Under the pieces are notes generated by a model that did no database searches, had not been told where the DNA came from, and saw only the letters and a program-made list of their open reading frames with translations. From positions 62,001-126,000 of the forward strand of contig NZ_NIUB01000005.1 of NCBI RefSeq assembly GCF_002197815.1: a stretch of DNA of 64,000 bases. The letters run 5' to 3'. Position 1 is the first letter of the stretch; each line of letters opens with the position of its first letter. Made by a program: the position numbers and the translations under genes. Below, in pieces: positions 28,096-36,307 of the stretch. The stretch comes from Pseudomonas oleovorans subsp. oleovorans. Its GTDB lineage: Bacteria; Pseudomonadota; Gammaproteobacteria; Pseudomonadales; Pseudomonadaceae.

Positions 28096-28941
28096 TCAGG
28101 CCGGCCGGAACAACTGGCTACTGAGCTCGCGGCTGGCGCTGAGCATTAGCGGCAGGTAGCGCTTCTCCAGCTCGCTGACCGGCACGCGGCCGGCGTGGGT
28201 GCTGACGTTCATCGCCGCCAACACGTGGCCGGCCGAGTCGTACACCGGCACCGCCAGCGAGCGCAGGCCCTGCTCCAGCTCCTGGTCGACGATGCACCAG
28301 CCCTGGTGGCGCACGCGCTGCAGGCACTCCCACAGCGCCTCGGGCGTGTGCAGGGTGCGACTGGTCTTGGGCTGCAGCTCGGCGTGGGCCAGGTAGTCCT
28401 GCAGTTGGTCGTCGTCCAGCGCGGCGAGCAGGATGCGCCCCATCGATGTGCAGTAGGCCGGCAGGCGGCTGCCGACGCTGAGATCCACCGAGATCAGCCG
28501 CTGCGGAATCGCCGAGCGGGCGATGTAGAGCACCTGCTCGCCTTCCAGAGTGGCCAGGTTGCAGGCCTCGTGCAACTGCTCGCTCAAGCGGTCGAGATAG
28601 GGCTGGGCGGACACCGCCAGCGGCGTCGACGACAGGTAGGCGTGGCCCAGGGTCAGCACCTTGGGCAGCAGTGAATAGGTGCGCCCGTCGGTGGTGACGT
28701 AGCCCAGCTTCATCAGGCTGTAGAGACAGCGGCGCACGGCAGCACGAGGAATCTCGGTGCGGTGGCTGATCTGCGCGATGGTTAGGTGGCGTTTGCGCTC
28801 CTGGAACGCGTTGATCACCGCCAGGCCACGGGCCAGGGAGGTCATGAAGTTGGGGTCGCCAGCGAACTCCTCGATGCGCTTGGCCGGCGATACGTAGGGC
28901 GGCGGTGCAAGACTGGACAGGGGCGGACGGGTATCGCTCAT
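28096..28941 (-). CDS. pcaR: IclR-family regulator of the pca genes
   Basis: Activates pcaIJ and other pca genes in response to 3-oxoadipate and represses itself. The 281-residue protein has an N-terminal winged helix (about residues 32-90, with RHLTIAQISHRTEIPRAAV). The IclR effector domain follows, including SMGRILLAAL and the C-terminal AMNVSTHAGRV. It is closest to PcaR/PcaU/PobR-type IclR proteins. A PcaR-type site lies in its own promoter and a stronger one upstream of pcaI, supporting the name. Confidence 0.93.
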   Translation of the reverse strand: MSDTRPPLSSLAPPPYVSPAKRIEEFAGDPNFMTSLARGLAVINAFQERKRHLTIAQISHRTEIPRAAVRRCLYSLMKLGYVTTDGRTYSLLPKVLTLGHAYLSSTPLAVSAQPYLDRLSEQLHEACNLATLEGEQVLYIARSAIPQRLISVDLSVGSRLPAYCTSMGRILLAALDDDQLQDYLAHAELQPKTSRTLHTPEALWECLQRVRHQGWCIVDQELEQGLRSLAVPVYDSAGHVLAAMNVSTHAGRVPVSELEKRYLPLMLSASRELSSQLFRPA

Positions 28942-28970
28942 GGAACCTCCGGGGCGGTCGACGGTGCCAG

Positions 28971-29000
28971 GCGATTATCGAACTGTCGTGCGGTAATCGC
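28971..29000. promoter_or_regulatory. PcaR-type site in the pcaR promoter
   Basis: The - strand 28983-28971 reads GTTCGATAATCGC, 13 of 15 positions of the pcaI site. An opposed near-copy GCGGTAATCGC lies at 28990-29000 on the + strand. It lies 30-60 bases upstream of the pcaR ATG, suggesting autoregulation. Confidence 0.7.
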
Positions 29001-29025
29001 AAATAGTGCCGAACGATGAGCGCCC

Positions 29026-29089
29026 CTGTGGCAGGCGCTTCAGCCGCGACCGCTGTCGATGATTCTCGCCGCTGAAGCGCCTCCCACAG
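29026..29089. repeat. Extragenic palindrome upstream of pcaR
   Basis: CTGTGGCAGGCGCTTCAGCCGCGA and CGCCGCTGAAGCGCCTCCCACAG arms, imperfect, around a short centre. It separates pcaR from the AEC carrier gene. Confidence 0.8.
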
Positions 29090-29102
29090 TTCGTAGCCAG
29101 CC

Positions 29103-30050
29103 TCAGCCCGGCAGCAAGCCTTGCCAACGCAACAGCGCAAGCAGACCGCTGATGCTGAAGAAGGCCAGCACCGTGCACCCCACCAGCGCGGCGGCGCAGC
29201 GTTCTTCCAGGCCGAAGCGTTGGCCGAGGATGGGGAACACGCTCAACATCGGTGCGCTGGCGAACAGCACACCGGCGACCATCAGCAGCGGATCGATGCC
29301 CGGCACCAGGCTCAGCGCAGCAAACATCAGCAGCGGATGCAGAATCAGTTTGCCGATGGAGGTCTGTGCCAGATCCGCCGCCATACCGCCGGCCTTCATG
29401 CCGTTGAGCGTGGCGCCGATGACGAACAGCGCCACCGGTGCCGAGGCCGCGGCCAGCATCTCGATGACCCGTGCCGGCACCACTGGCAGGCGCAGTTCCA
29501 GCAGCGACATGCCCAGCCCCAGCACGATGGCGATGATCAACGGATTGCGCAGCAGGCGCAGCGCCGTTTCACGCACCACCGTCCAGCCCTGTCCGTTCTG
29601 CCGACCCGCTTCGGCGATGGCCAGTGCCAGCGGAATCATCAGCAGGTTCTCCACCAGCATGCCCAGCGCCATGGCCAGCGCTGCCGTGGGGCCGATCACC
29701 ATCACCGCGATGGGGTAACCGACGAAACCGCTGTTGGGCACGGCCATGCCCATGGCCAGGATCGCGCTGCTGGAAAGGCCCTGCCCGCGCCAACGCCGCG
29801 CCAGCAGTAGACCGATGCCGAACAGGCTCAGCGACGCCATGGCATAGGCGGCCAGGTAGGGGCCGTTGAGCACCTCGCTCAGGCTGCGCTCGGCCAGCGC
29901 CTTGAACACCAGCGAAGGCAGCGCGAAGTAGATGACGAAGGTACCCATACCACGCACCTGGTCACGGTTGACCAGCGCGATTCGGGCCGAGAAGAAGCCC
30001 AGGCCGATGAGGATGAAGATCGGTGCGGTAATGCTCAGAACCGCTAGCAT
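29103..30050 (-). CDS. AEC-family transporter (auxin efflux carrier/malonate permease type)
   Basis: Inner-membrane carrier of 315 residues with about ten hydrophobic segments, N-terminal MLAVLSITAPIFILIGLGFF, and the AMGMAVPNSGFVGYPIAVMV segment typical of PF03547. Family members move malonate, other organic acids or amino acids. The ATG lies inside the last codons of the upstream ZapE-like gene (seven-base overlap), so it is probably co-translated with it and with pcaHG. It may move an aromatic pathway acid. That role is inferred only from position. Confidence 0.85.
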   Translation of the reverse strand: MLAVLSITAPIFILIGLGFFSARIALVNRDQVRGMGTFVIYFALPSLVFKALAERSLSEVLNGPYLAAYAMASLSLFGIGLLLARRWRGQGLSSSAILAMGMAVPNSGFVGYPIAVMVIGPTAALAMALGMLVENLLMIPLALAIAEAGRQNGQGWTVVRETALRLLRNPLIIAIVLGLGMSLLELRLPVVPARVIEMLAAASAPVALFVIGATLNGMKAGGMAADLAQTSIGKLILHPLLMFAALSLVPGIDPLLMVAGVLFASAPMLSVFPILGQRFGLEERCAAALVGCTVLAFFSISGLLALLRWQGLLPG

Positions 30051-31126
30051 GCCAGGCTCTCCATGGGCGCCTGGCGCAGCTGCGCCAGGCGACTGCGGGT
30101 GCGAGAAAAGTCGCCATGACCGACATCGGCGCACAGCGTCTCGAGGCTGTGCGGCCCCTGCAGCCAAAGCTCGCAGCCGCTGTCGTAGGCGATGTCGACG
30201 AAGTTGATCAGGCGCTGCTGCTCGTCCAGCGTACAACGCCCCAGTGCGGGCAACTCGCCGATGGCGATGTGCGCGAAGCGCTGGCATAGCTGCAGGTAAT
30301 CACTGCTGGCCAGCGGCTGCCGGCACAGTACGGAGAAATCCAGCCAGATCGTTCGCTCGTCCATGCCGCGCAGTGTCAGAGTACGGCGCTGCACAAGCAG
30401 CTGCGACGTGACCGGCAGGTACGCCAGGCGCGCCTCCAGCAGCCTGGCCGGACCTTGCAGGTAAAGCCCCCAGTGCTGTGTGCTGCGGGCACGATAGTCG
30501 GGGCCGGCATCCATCTGCAGCACCAGGCAGCGGCGCTGCAACAGGTCGGCGAACGGCTTGAAACGGCTGTGATACAGCGGGTTGGGGCACAACTGTGACG
30601 GGGCGTAGTTGGAGCTGAACAGGAGGATACAGTCGCGCTCGATCAACGGCTGCAGCAGGCGCCCGAGCAGGATCGCATCACCAATGTCGTGTACGTGAAA
30701 TTCGTCGAGAAACAGCAGCCGGGCTTCGTTGGCCAGTTCGTCGGCTACGCGCTGCAACGGGTCGGTTTGCCCGGTATGGCGCAGCATGCGTTGCTGCACT
30801 TCCTGCAGGAACGCATGAACATGCACGCGGCGCTTGGCCTGACAGGGTGCAGCCTGAAACAGCGCCTCCAGCACCAGGCTCTTGCCACGCCCGACACCGC
30901 CCCACAGGTAGGCGCCAGCCGCAGGCCGACGCCGCCAGCCAGACGGCCGCAGGCGTGCCTGCAGCCAATCGGCCAGGCGGCCTAGCATCCGTTGCTGGGC
31001 ATCGTCCAGATGCAGGCCACGCGCCTCGATGAAGCGCGCGGCCTGCGAGCACAAATCAGAAGTCAAAGAAGACCGTCTCGCCCTCACCCTGAATGCGGAT
31101 ATCGAAGCGATAGGCCGGCTTGCCAT
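30044..31126 (-). CDS. ZapE/AFG1-family P-loop ATPase
   Basis: AAA-type ATPase of the ZapE/AFG1 family (PF03969), up to 360 residues. The Walker A motif WGGVGRGKS lies near residue 75 and Walker B LLFLDEFHVHDIGDA near 137, followed by LFSSNYAPSQL. In E. coli ZapE acts at the division ring; yeast Afg1 handles mitochondrial proteins. The start is unsure: the ATG at 31126 overlaps pcaG by 71 bases, while in-frame TTG codons at 31066 or 31054 would nearly abolish the overlap. None has a strong ribosome-binding site. The housekeeping zapE of Pseudomonas is expected elsewhere, so this is likely a paralogue. Confidence 0.8.
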   Translation of the reverse strand: MASRPIASISAFRVRARRSSLTSDLCSQAARFIEARGLHLDDAQQRMLGRLADWLQARLRPSGWRRRPAAGAYLWGGVGRGKSLVLEALFQAAPCQAKRRVHVHAFLQEVQQRMLRHTGQTDPLQRVADELANEARLLFLDEFHVHDIGDAILLGRLLQPLIERDCILLFSSNYAPSQLCPNPLYHSRFKPFADLLQRRCLVLQMDAGPDYRARSTQHWGLYLQGPARLLEARLAYLPVTSQLLVQRRTLTLRGMDERTIWLDFSVLCRQPLASSDYLQLCQRFAHIAIGELPALGRCTLDEQQRLINFVDIAYDSGCELWLQGPHSLETLCADVGHGDFSRTRSRLAQLRQAPMESLAC

Positions 31127-31664
31127 CGACTTCGCAGCGCTTGGCGATCAGCGTTTCGCGGCGCTGCGGCTGCTCGATCAGATTGAGCACCGGATCCTTG
31201 GCGTTGGCCTCTGCCTCGTCCTCGAAATACAGGCGAGTATTGAGGTGGATGTTGATGCCACGGGCGAACAGCGCGACGTTGACGTGCGGCGCCATCGGCA
31301 CGCCGGCGGCGTTGTGCACCACGCCCGGTTTGACCGTGTAGGCGAACCATTCGCTGCCAGCATCGAAGGTGGTGGCAGTGCGACCAAAGCCATTGAACGC
31401 TTTGGACTGGTCGTAATCCTCGTCGTAGTGGCCCTGGTGGTCGGCCTGCCAGAGTTCGAGGAAGGCGTCGCGCACCAGGTGGCCGTTGCCGTCATAGACG
31501 TGGCCAACCAGCACGATGTGCTCGCCGGGCGCGTCGGGCCCCGCCATCTGGTTCCAGATTTCCTGCTCACGGGTCGGGTTGCCGGCAGCGGCCAGGGCCA
31601 GGCCGATGTGCACGTAAGGGCCGGCGGTTTGCGAAGGGGTTTCCGGCAACAATTCAACAGGCAT
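31056..31664 (-). CDS. pcaG: Protocatechuate 3,4-dioxygenase alpha subunit
   Basis: Non-catalytic subunit of the intradiol dioxygenase that opens protocatechuate to 3-carboxy-cis,cis-muconate. The 202-residue product has the intradiol fold motifs FLELWQADHQGHY and VNVALFARGINIHLNTRLYF. As is normal for alpha subunits, it lacks the full iron ligand set. The start is the ATG at 31664, because AAGGAGGG lies seven bases upstream; an ATG at 31670 would touch it. It follows pcaH by 12 bases. Confidence 0.96.
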   Translation of the reverse strand: MPVELLPETPSQTAGPYVHIGLALAAAGNPTREQEIWNQMAGPDAPGEHIVLVGHVYDGNGHLVRDAFLELWQADHQGHYDEDYDQSKAFNGFGRTATTFDAGSEWFAYTVKPGVVHNAAGVPMAPHVNVALFARGINIHLNTRLYFEDEAEANAKDPVLNLIEQPQRRETLIAKRCEVDGKPAYRFDIRIQGEGETVFFDF

Positions 31665-31676
31665 GGTCATCCCTCC

Positions 31677-32396
31677 TTAACGATTCTCGAAATGGGTCTG
31701 GCGCTGGCCGCGCAGCACGATGTCGAAGCGGTAGGCCAGGCAATCCATCGGATTGGCCGTGCTCATATCCAGCTTGGCGATCAGCGTCTGCACTGCGTCC
31801 GGGTTGGCGATCGCCTTGACGATCGGGCACAGCGGAATCAACGGGTCACCCTCGAAATACAACTGGGTGATCAGGCGCGTGGAGATCGATGGGCCATTGA
31901 GCGAAAAGTGGATATGCGCCGGGCGCCAGTCGTTGGGGTTGTTGCGCCACGGATAGGGGCCGGGCTTGATGGTGCGGAAGATGTAGCGGCCTTCGCTGTC
32001 AGTCAGCGCGCGGCCGACACCACCGAAGTTGGGATCGAGCGGCGCCAGATAGCGGTCGTTCTTGTGGCGGTAGCGGCCGCCGGCGTTGGCCTGCCACATC
32101 TCCACCAGGGTATGCGGGATCGGCTTGCCGTACTGGTCCATGACCCGGCCGGAGACGATGATGCGCTCGCCGATGGGCAGCCCACCGTTGTTGAAGTTGA
32201 GCAGCAAATCGTTGTCGTGCTCGGCGAACTTCAGGTGCGAGAAGTCCGGGCCGGTGGTCTCGGAAATCGACTGCGGAATGCTCACCAGCGCCTGGCGCGG
32301 TGAACGGGCGATGGAAGTCTTATAATCGGGGGTGAAGGCTTTCGGATGCCAGTTGCGGTCGCGAATGGCAAAGCGGCGGTTGTCCTCGGCAGGCAT
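31677..32396 (-). CDS. pcaH: Protocatechuate 3,4-dioxygenase beta subunit
   Basis: Catalytic, Fe(III)-binding subunit of protocatechuate 3,4-dioxygenase, 239 residues. The iron ligands lie in [11 protein letters not shown] (first Tyr, about residue 109), PGPYPW (second Tyr) and [10 protein letters not shown] (two His). The ATG has AGGAG six bases upstream. It leads the pcaHG-zapE-like-AEC run and lies downstream of pcaQ on the same strand. A PcaQ-type operator lies about 115 bases upstream. Confidence 0.96.
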   Translation of the reverse strand: MPAEDNRRFAIRDRNWHPKAFTPDYKTSIARSPRQALVSIPQSISETTGPDFSHLKFAEHDNDLLLNFNNGGLPIGERIIVSGRVMDQYGKPIPHTLVEMWQANAGGRYRHKNDRYLAPLDPNFGGVGRALTDSEGRYIFRTIKPGPYPWRNNPNDWRPAHIHFSLNGPSISTRLITQLYFEGDPLIPLCPIVKAIANPDAVQTLIAKLDMSTANPMDCLAYRFDIVLRGQRQTHFENR

Positions 32397-32510
32397 GGTG
32401 CACTCCTGTTATGGCTATTGTGGAGTTTTCCCAGGGCGCAGGTTCCCCAGGGAGTTGGCGCAGTCTCAGCCAAACCTGCCTAGATGAACATTGAAAAGAC
32501 GCCGTCAAAA

Positions 32511-32528
32511 CATAACCAAATGGTTATG
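32511..32528. promoter_or_regulatory. PcaQ-type operator upstream of pcaH
   Basis: Perfect 18-base palindrome CATAACC-AAAT-GGTTATG. It matches the ATAACC-N4-GGTTA(A/T) motif described for PcaQ of Sinorhizobium meliloti. Its right arm includes the pcaQ stop codon (32524-32526). The centre lies about 123 bases before the pcaH ATG. Confidence 0.8.
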
Positions 32529-33456
32529 GAAAAGCGCCCTCGCGGTAGGCTTGCGCCACCTCGCGCAGCACATCGCAGAAGCGCTCCCCCACCAGTGACA
32601 GACCCAGCGCACTGTTACGGCAGATGCCCACCGAGCCACCAGGCTCACGCACCGGCAGTTGCAACTCGACCAACTCGCCACGCTGTACGTCCAGGCATAC
32701 AGCGTCCTGCGGCGCCACCCACAGCGCATCGCTGCACAGGACGTAGCGCCGACTCAAGGCCGGCGAGAGGGTTTCCAGACGCTGCCGCGAAGGCGTCAGC
32801 CCACACTGCACGAACAGGCTGTCGGCATGCTTGCGGATGGTGGTGCCGGTGGTCGGCAATACCAATGGGTAATCACCCAACCGCCCCAACGCATCCTCTC
32901 CGGCAGCCAGCAACGGATGCCTCGGGCGTACCACCAGGGTCATCGACTCACTGTACAGGTGCTCGAACGTCAGGCCCTGGATATCCGGGCTGTCGGTCAT
33001 GCGCCCGACCACCAGGTCCAGCTCGCCGACGCGCAACTGACCGAGCAGGTAGGTGCCCGGCCCAATGGCAACGCTGACCACCAGCGCCGAGTGACGCTGA
33101 TGCAGGCGCCGCACCACCTCGGGAATCAGCAGGCTCTCGACGGTAGAGAGCACGCCCACGCGCACCTGCCCAGCCTCGTGCTCGCCTTCGCGCAGGCTAT
33201 TCACGCCATCCCGCAGCGCCTGCACGCAGGGGCCGGCGTAACGCATGAAGGCCACCCCGGCAGCGGTCAGACTCACCCCGTTCCTGCCCCGCTCGAACAG
33301 ACTGGCCTCGAGGATTTCCTCCAGCTCCTTGAGCGTCTTGGAAATCGCTGGCTGGCTGACCGCCAGGGCATCGGCCGCCTTGGCGAAACTGCGCTGGCGG
33401 GCGATCTCGAGAAAGCACAGCAGGTGACGGAATTTGATACGGGTGTCGATATTCAT
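32524..33456 (-). CDS. pcaQ: LysR-family activator of pcaHG
   Basis: LysR-type regulator of 310 residues. Its N-terminal winged helix (residues ~5-65) contains RQRSFAKAADALAVSQPAISK, and a LysR substrate-binding domain follows. Overall it is closest to PcaQ, which responds to 3-carboxymuconate in rhizobia. The start MNIDTRIKFRH is set by where the helix-turn-helix domain begins; codons upstream lie in the promoter. It reads toward pcaHG and ends inside a matching operator, which supports the name. It is divergent from the TauE-like gene. Confidence 0.9.
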   Translation of the reverse strand: MNIDTRIKFRHLLCFLEIARQRSFAKAADALAVSQPAISKTLKELEEILEASLFERGRNGVSLTAAGVAFMRYAGPCVQALRDGVNSLREGEHEAGQVRVGVLSTVESLLIPEVVRRLHQRHSALVVSVAIGPGTYLLGQLRVGELDLVVGRMTDSPDIQGLTFEHLYSESMTLVVRPRHPLLAAGEDALGRLGDYPLVLPTTGTTIRKHADSLFVQCGLTPSRQRLETLSPALSRRYVLCSDALWVAPQDAVCLDVQRGELVELQLPVREPGGSVGICRNSALGLSLVGERFCDVLREVAQAYREGAFP

Positions 33457-33601
33457 CGCGGGTACCGAATACAGGTGCTGCGATGATGCCGCAAAGCATA
33501 GGCCTGGCACAGACGACAATTGGCAGGTTCGTCACTTTAGTCGCACTTGGCTGACCGAAGGGTCAGCTCTATGCTGCACCTTTTTTGTGCGAGCCTGCCC
33601 A

Positions 33602-34378
33602 ATGACTCTGTTCGATCTGCTGCTGTTGGCCCTCGCCGGTTTCGCCGCTGGGGGCATGAATGCCCTGGCTGGCGGCGGCACCTTTTTCTCCTTCCCCGCC
33701 CTGCTCGCCGCCGGCCTGCCGCCGGTAACGGCCAACGCCACCAACGCCGTGGCCCTGTGGCCGGCCAGCCTGGCCGGTGCCTGGGCCGCGCGCGCCTCAT
33801 TGCGGCCGTTGGGCCGCTACCTGCTTCCGCTGCTTCTGGCCGGTCTGGCCGGTGGCCTGCTCGGCGGCCTGTTGCTACTGGCCGGGGGCGACGACGTGTT
33901 CCGCGTGCTGATCCCCTGGCTGTTGCTGGCCGCCACCGCACTGTTCGCTGCCAGCCCATGGCTGGGTCGCTGGCTGGCCGAGCGGCGCAAGAACAAGGCA
34001 TCCGCACATCCGCCGCATACGCCACTGTCGCTGGGCGCGCATATCGGCGTTTCGATCTACGGCGGTTACTTCGGCGCCGGTATGGGCATCCTGCAGCTGG
34101 CCGCGTTTTCCATCGAAGGCCACCCGCTGGCCCGCGCCAACGCACTGAAAAACCTGATCTCGGCAGTGATCTACAGCATCGCCACGCTGACCTTCGTGAT
34201 CGCCGGCCGGGTCAGCTGGTACGAGCTAGCGATCCTGCTCACCGGTGCCACCATCGGCGGTTATGCCGGTGGTGCACTGGGCGAGAAGCTGCCGCCGGCA
34301 CTGCTGCGCAGCTTCGTCATCCTGGTCGGCAGCACGATGACCCTGTACTACTTCTGGAGCACCTACTTCTCCGCGTAA
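33602..34378 (+). CDS. TauE/SafE-family membrane transporter
   Basis: Inner-membrane protein of 258 residues with about eight hydrophobic segments and the duplicated family pattern. The first half has GFAAGGMNALAGGGTFFSFP and the second GVSIYGGYFGAGMGILQL, as in TauE/SafE anion exporters (PF01925). Known members move sulfite, sulfoacetate or other organic acids. It is divergent from pcaQ across 145 bases, so regulation by PcaQ is possible but I see no second operator. Substrate unknown. Confidence 0.87.
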   Translation: MTLFDLLLLALAGFAAGGMNALAGGGTFFSFPALLAAGLPPVTANATNAVALWPASLAGAWAARASLRPLGRYLLPLLLAGLAGGLLGGLLLLAGGDDVFRVLIPWLLLAATALFAASPWLGRWLAERRKNKASAHPPHTPLSLGAHIGVSIYGGYFGAGMGILQLAAFSIEGHPLARANALKNLISAVIYSIATLTFVIAGRVSWYELAILLTGATIGGYAGGALGEKLPPALLRSFVILVGSTMTLYYFWSTYFSA

Positions 34379-34458
34379 AAACCAGCCCTGCGAAAAATAG
34401 ACCGGACAGTGTCCGAGCACGCCTGATGCCACTCAGTCAGGCGTCGACGTATCGAATG

Positions 34459-34534
34459 TGTAGGAGCGGCGCCCCGCCGCGAATCAAGGCGCCGCGAATT
34501 TGAAAAGCTTCGCCCCGAGGCGGGGCTCCTACGA
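34459..34534. repeat. Extragenic palindrome upstream of xseB
   Basis: TGTAGGAGCGGCGCCCCGCCGCGAA and TTCGCCCCGAGGCGGGGCTCCTAC form imperfect arms. It lies in a 281-base gap without genes between the TauE-like gene and xseB, at the boundary of the aromatic region and the housekeeping block. Confidence 0.75.
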
Positions 34535-34659
34535 ACGATCGCGTTGAATCGACATTCCCCAGGCGCGCGGCTCTGCGCCTCCAAAACCCGCTGATTTGCC
34601 CGAGAAGCGCGCCTCTGCTAGTGTCGCGCCCGATTCTACGCTTCCCGAGACCAGCCACC

Positions 34660-34902
34660 ATGGCCCGCAAGAAAGCCGCCCCCGACTTCGAACACTCCCT
34701 CGCCGAACTGCAGACGCTGGTCGAGCGCCTGGAGAGCGGCGAGCTGTCGCTGGAAGACTCCCTGACCGCCTTCGAGCAGGGCATCGGCCTGACCCGCGAA
34801 TGCCAGGCCGCGCTGGCTCAGGCCGAGCAGAAGGTGCAGATACTGCTCGAGCGCGATGGTGAGTTGCAGCCCACCCCCTTCGATACGGACGAGCCCGCAT
34901 GA
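34660..34902 (+). CDS. xseB: Exodeoxyribonuclease VII small subunit
   Basis: Small subunit of ExoVII, which degrades single-stranded DNA together with XseA. The 80-residue product starts [21 protein letters not shown] and has the helical [19 protein letters not shown] signature. An in-frame ATG 39 bases upstream is less likely given the family N-terminus. The stop overlaps the ispA start (ATGA), the conserved xseB-ispA arrangement of gammaproteobacteria. Confidence 0.95.
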   Translation: MARKKAAPDFEHSLAELQTLVERLESGELSLEDSLTAFEQGIGLTRECQAALAQAEQKVQILLERDGELQPTPFDTDEPA

Positions 34903-35786
34903 TTGCGGCGTATCAGAAGCGCTGCCAGAGTCGCGTCGATACCGCTCTGGAACAGCTGTTCCAAGCACCGCGCGCAGAACTCGAGCGCCTCTACCAGGCC
35001 ATGCGCTACAGCGTGATGAACGGCGGCAAGCGCGTGCGCCCGCTGCTGGTCTATGCCGCTTGCGAGGCTCTCGAAGGTGATCTCGAACGTGCCGATGGCG
35101 CTGCCTGTGCGGTGGAGCTGATCCATGCCTACTCGCTGGTGCACGACGATCTGCCGGCGATGGACGACGACGACCTGCGTCGCGGTCAGCCGACCACCCA
35201 CAAGGCCTTCGACGAAGCCAGTGCCATCCTTGCTGGCGATGGTCTGCAAAGCCTGGCCTTCGAAGTGCTCGCCGACCACCGGCGCAATCCGCAGGATGCC
35301 GAGACGCGCCTGCAGATGATCGAGTTGCTGAGCCAGGCTGCAGGCCCGGCCGGCATGGTCGGCGGTCAGGCCATCGACCTTGGCTCGGTCGGCCGGAGGC
35401 TCGACCAGCAGGCGCTGGAAGTGATGCACCGGCACAAGACCGGCGCGCTGATCGAAGCCAGCGTGGCGCTCGGCGCCCTGGCCAGTGGCAACATCGACGA
35501 GCTCGCGCACAAGGCCCTGTTGCAATACGCCCGCGCCATCGGCCTGGCCTTCCAGGTACAGGACGACATCCTCGACGTGGAGAGCGACACCGCCACCCTG
35601 GGCAAGACGCAGGGCAAGGACGAAGCCCACGACAAGCCCACCTACCCCGCCCTGCTTGGCCTCGACGCCGCCAAGGACTACGCACTGGAACTGCGCGACC
35701 AGGCCCTGCACGTGCTGTGCCCGTTCGGCAACAGCGCCGAACCGCTGCGCGAGCTGGCGCGCTACATCGTCGAACGACGCAACTAG
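34899..35786 (+). CDS. ispA: Farnesyl diphosphate synthase (geranyltranstransferase)
   Basis: Condenses IPP with DMAPP and GPP to make farnesyl diphosphate for quinones and undecaprenyl phosphate. The 295-residue product has the first aspartate-rich motif in [14 protein letters not shown] (about residues 84-97) and the second in QDDILDVE (about 224). It is coupled to xseB by four bases. In many Pseudomonas dxs follows directly; here about 1.5 kb of other sequence intervenes. Confidence 0.96.
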   Translation: MIAAYQKRCQSRVDTALEQLFQAPRAELERLYQAMRYSVMNGGKRVRPLLVYAACEALEGDLERADGAACAVELIHAYSLVHDDLPAMDDDDLRRGQPTTHKAFDEASAILAGDGLQSLAFEVLADHRRNPQDAETRLQMIELLSQAAGPAGMVGGQAIDLGSVGRRLDQQALEVMHRHKTGALIEASVALGALASGNIDELAHKALLQYARAIGLAFQVQDDILDVESDTATLGKTQGKDEAHDKPTYPALLGLDAAKDYALELRDQALHVLCPFGNSAEPLRELARYIVERRN

Positions 35787-35935
35787 GCCGCTGTTGTGGG
35801 AGCGGCTTCAGCCGCGATAGCCGCCCCACTCCATCATTGTCATCTATGACCGCATGATCGCCGCATAAGGCTTGCTTTACCCCTGCGACCAGCCTCCTAA
35901 GATGGCTCCATAACGACATGACGTCCGGAGCCGCC

Positions 35936-36169
35936 ATGCCCTTCCCCGCCCTACCGATCGCCAACCGCGGCGAGATCGCCATCCGTATCGCCCAGGCCTG
36001 CGCCGACCTCGGTATTCGCAGCGTGGCGGTATATGCCGAAGATGACGGAACCTGCCTGCACACACGCAAGGCCGACCAGGCCGTTGCGCTGGCTGGACGC
36101 GGCCTCAATGCGGCGCCGCGTCCGACCCGGCGCGACGGCAAGAAACGTCCCTTCGTCGACACCTGGTAA
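35936..36169 (+). pseudogene. Truncated biotin carboxylase N-terminus
   Basis: The first ~50 codons encode the beginning of a biotin carboxylase/acyl-CoA carboxylase domain (IANRGEIAIRIAQA, then SVAVYAEDDGTCLHTRKADQ). The similarity stops after about 55 residues. A basic, unrelated tail follows and a stop ends the frame at 77 codons, whereas intact subunits exceed 440 residues. There is no ATP-grasp core. A CGGAG lies before the ATG, so it may still be translated. I read it as a remnant of a deleted carboxylase gene. Confidence 0.7.
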
Positions 36170-36307
36170 GGAATTGGCTATATCCGCGTTAGCTGTTGCC
36201 AAGCAGTTCCGGGGAAGGTTCGGAGCCTTGTAGGGAGCGCCGCCCGGCCCACCCTACGGCCCTTTACCCCCCCAACACTTAACTCAGACATAGCCAAGGA
36301 ATTATCC

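Noticed and set aside
36170..36307. Extending the biotin-carboxylase fragment past its stop by frameshift
   Set aside because: None of the three frames downstream shows further carboxylase sequence, so this is a deletion rather than a simple frameshift.
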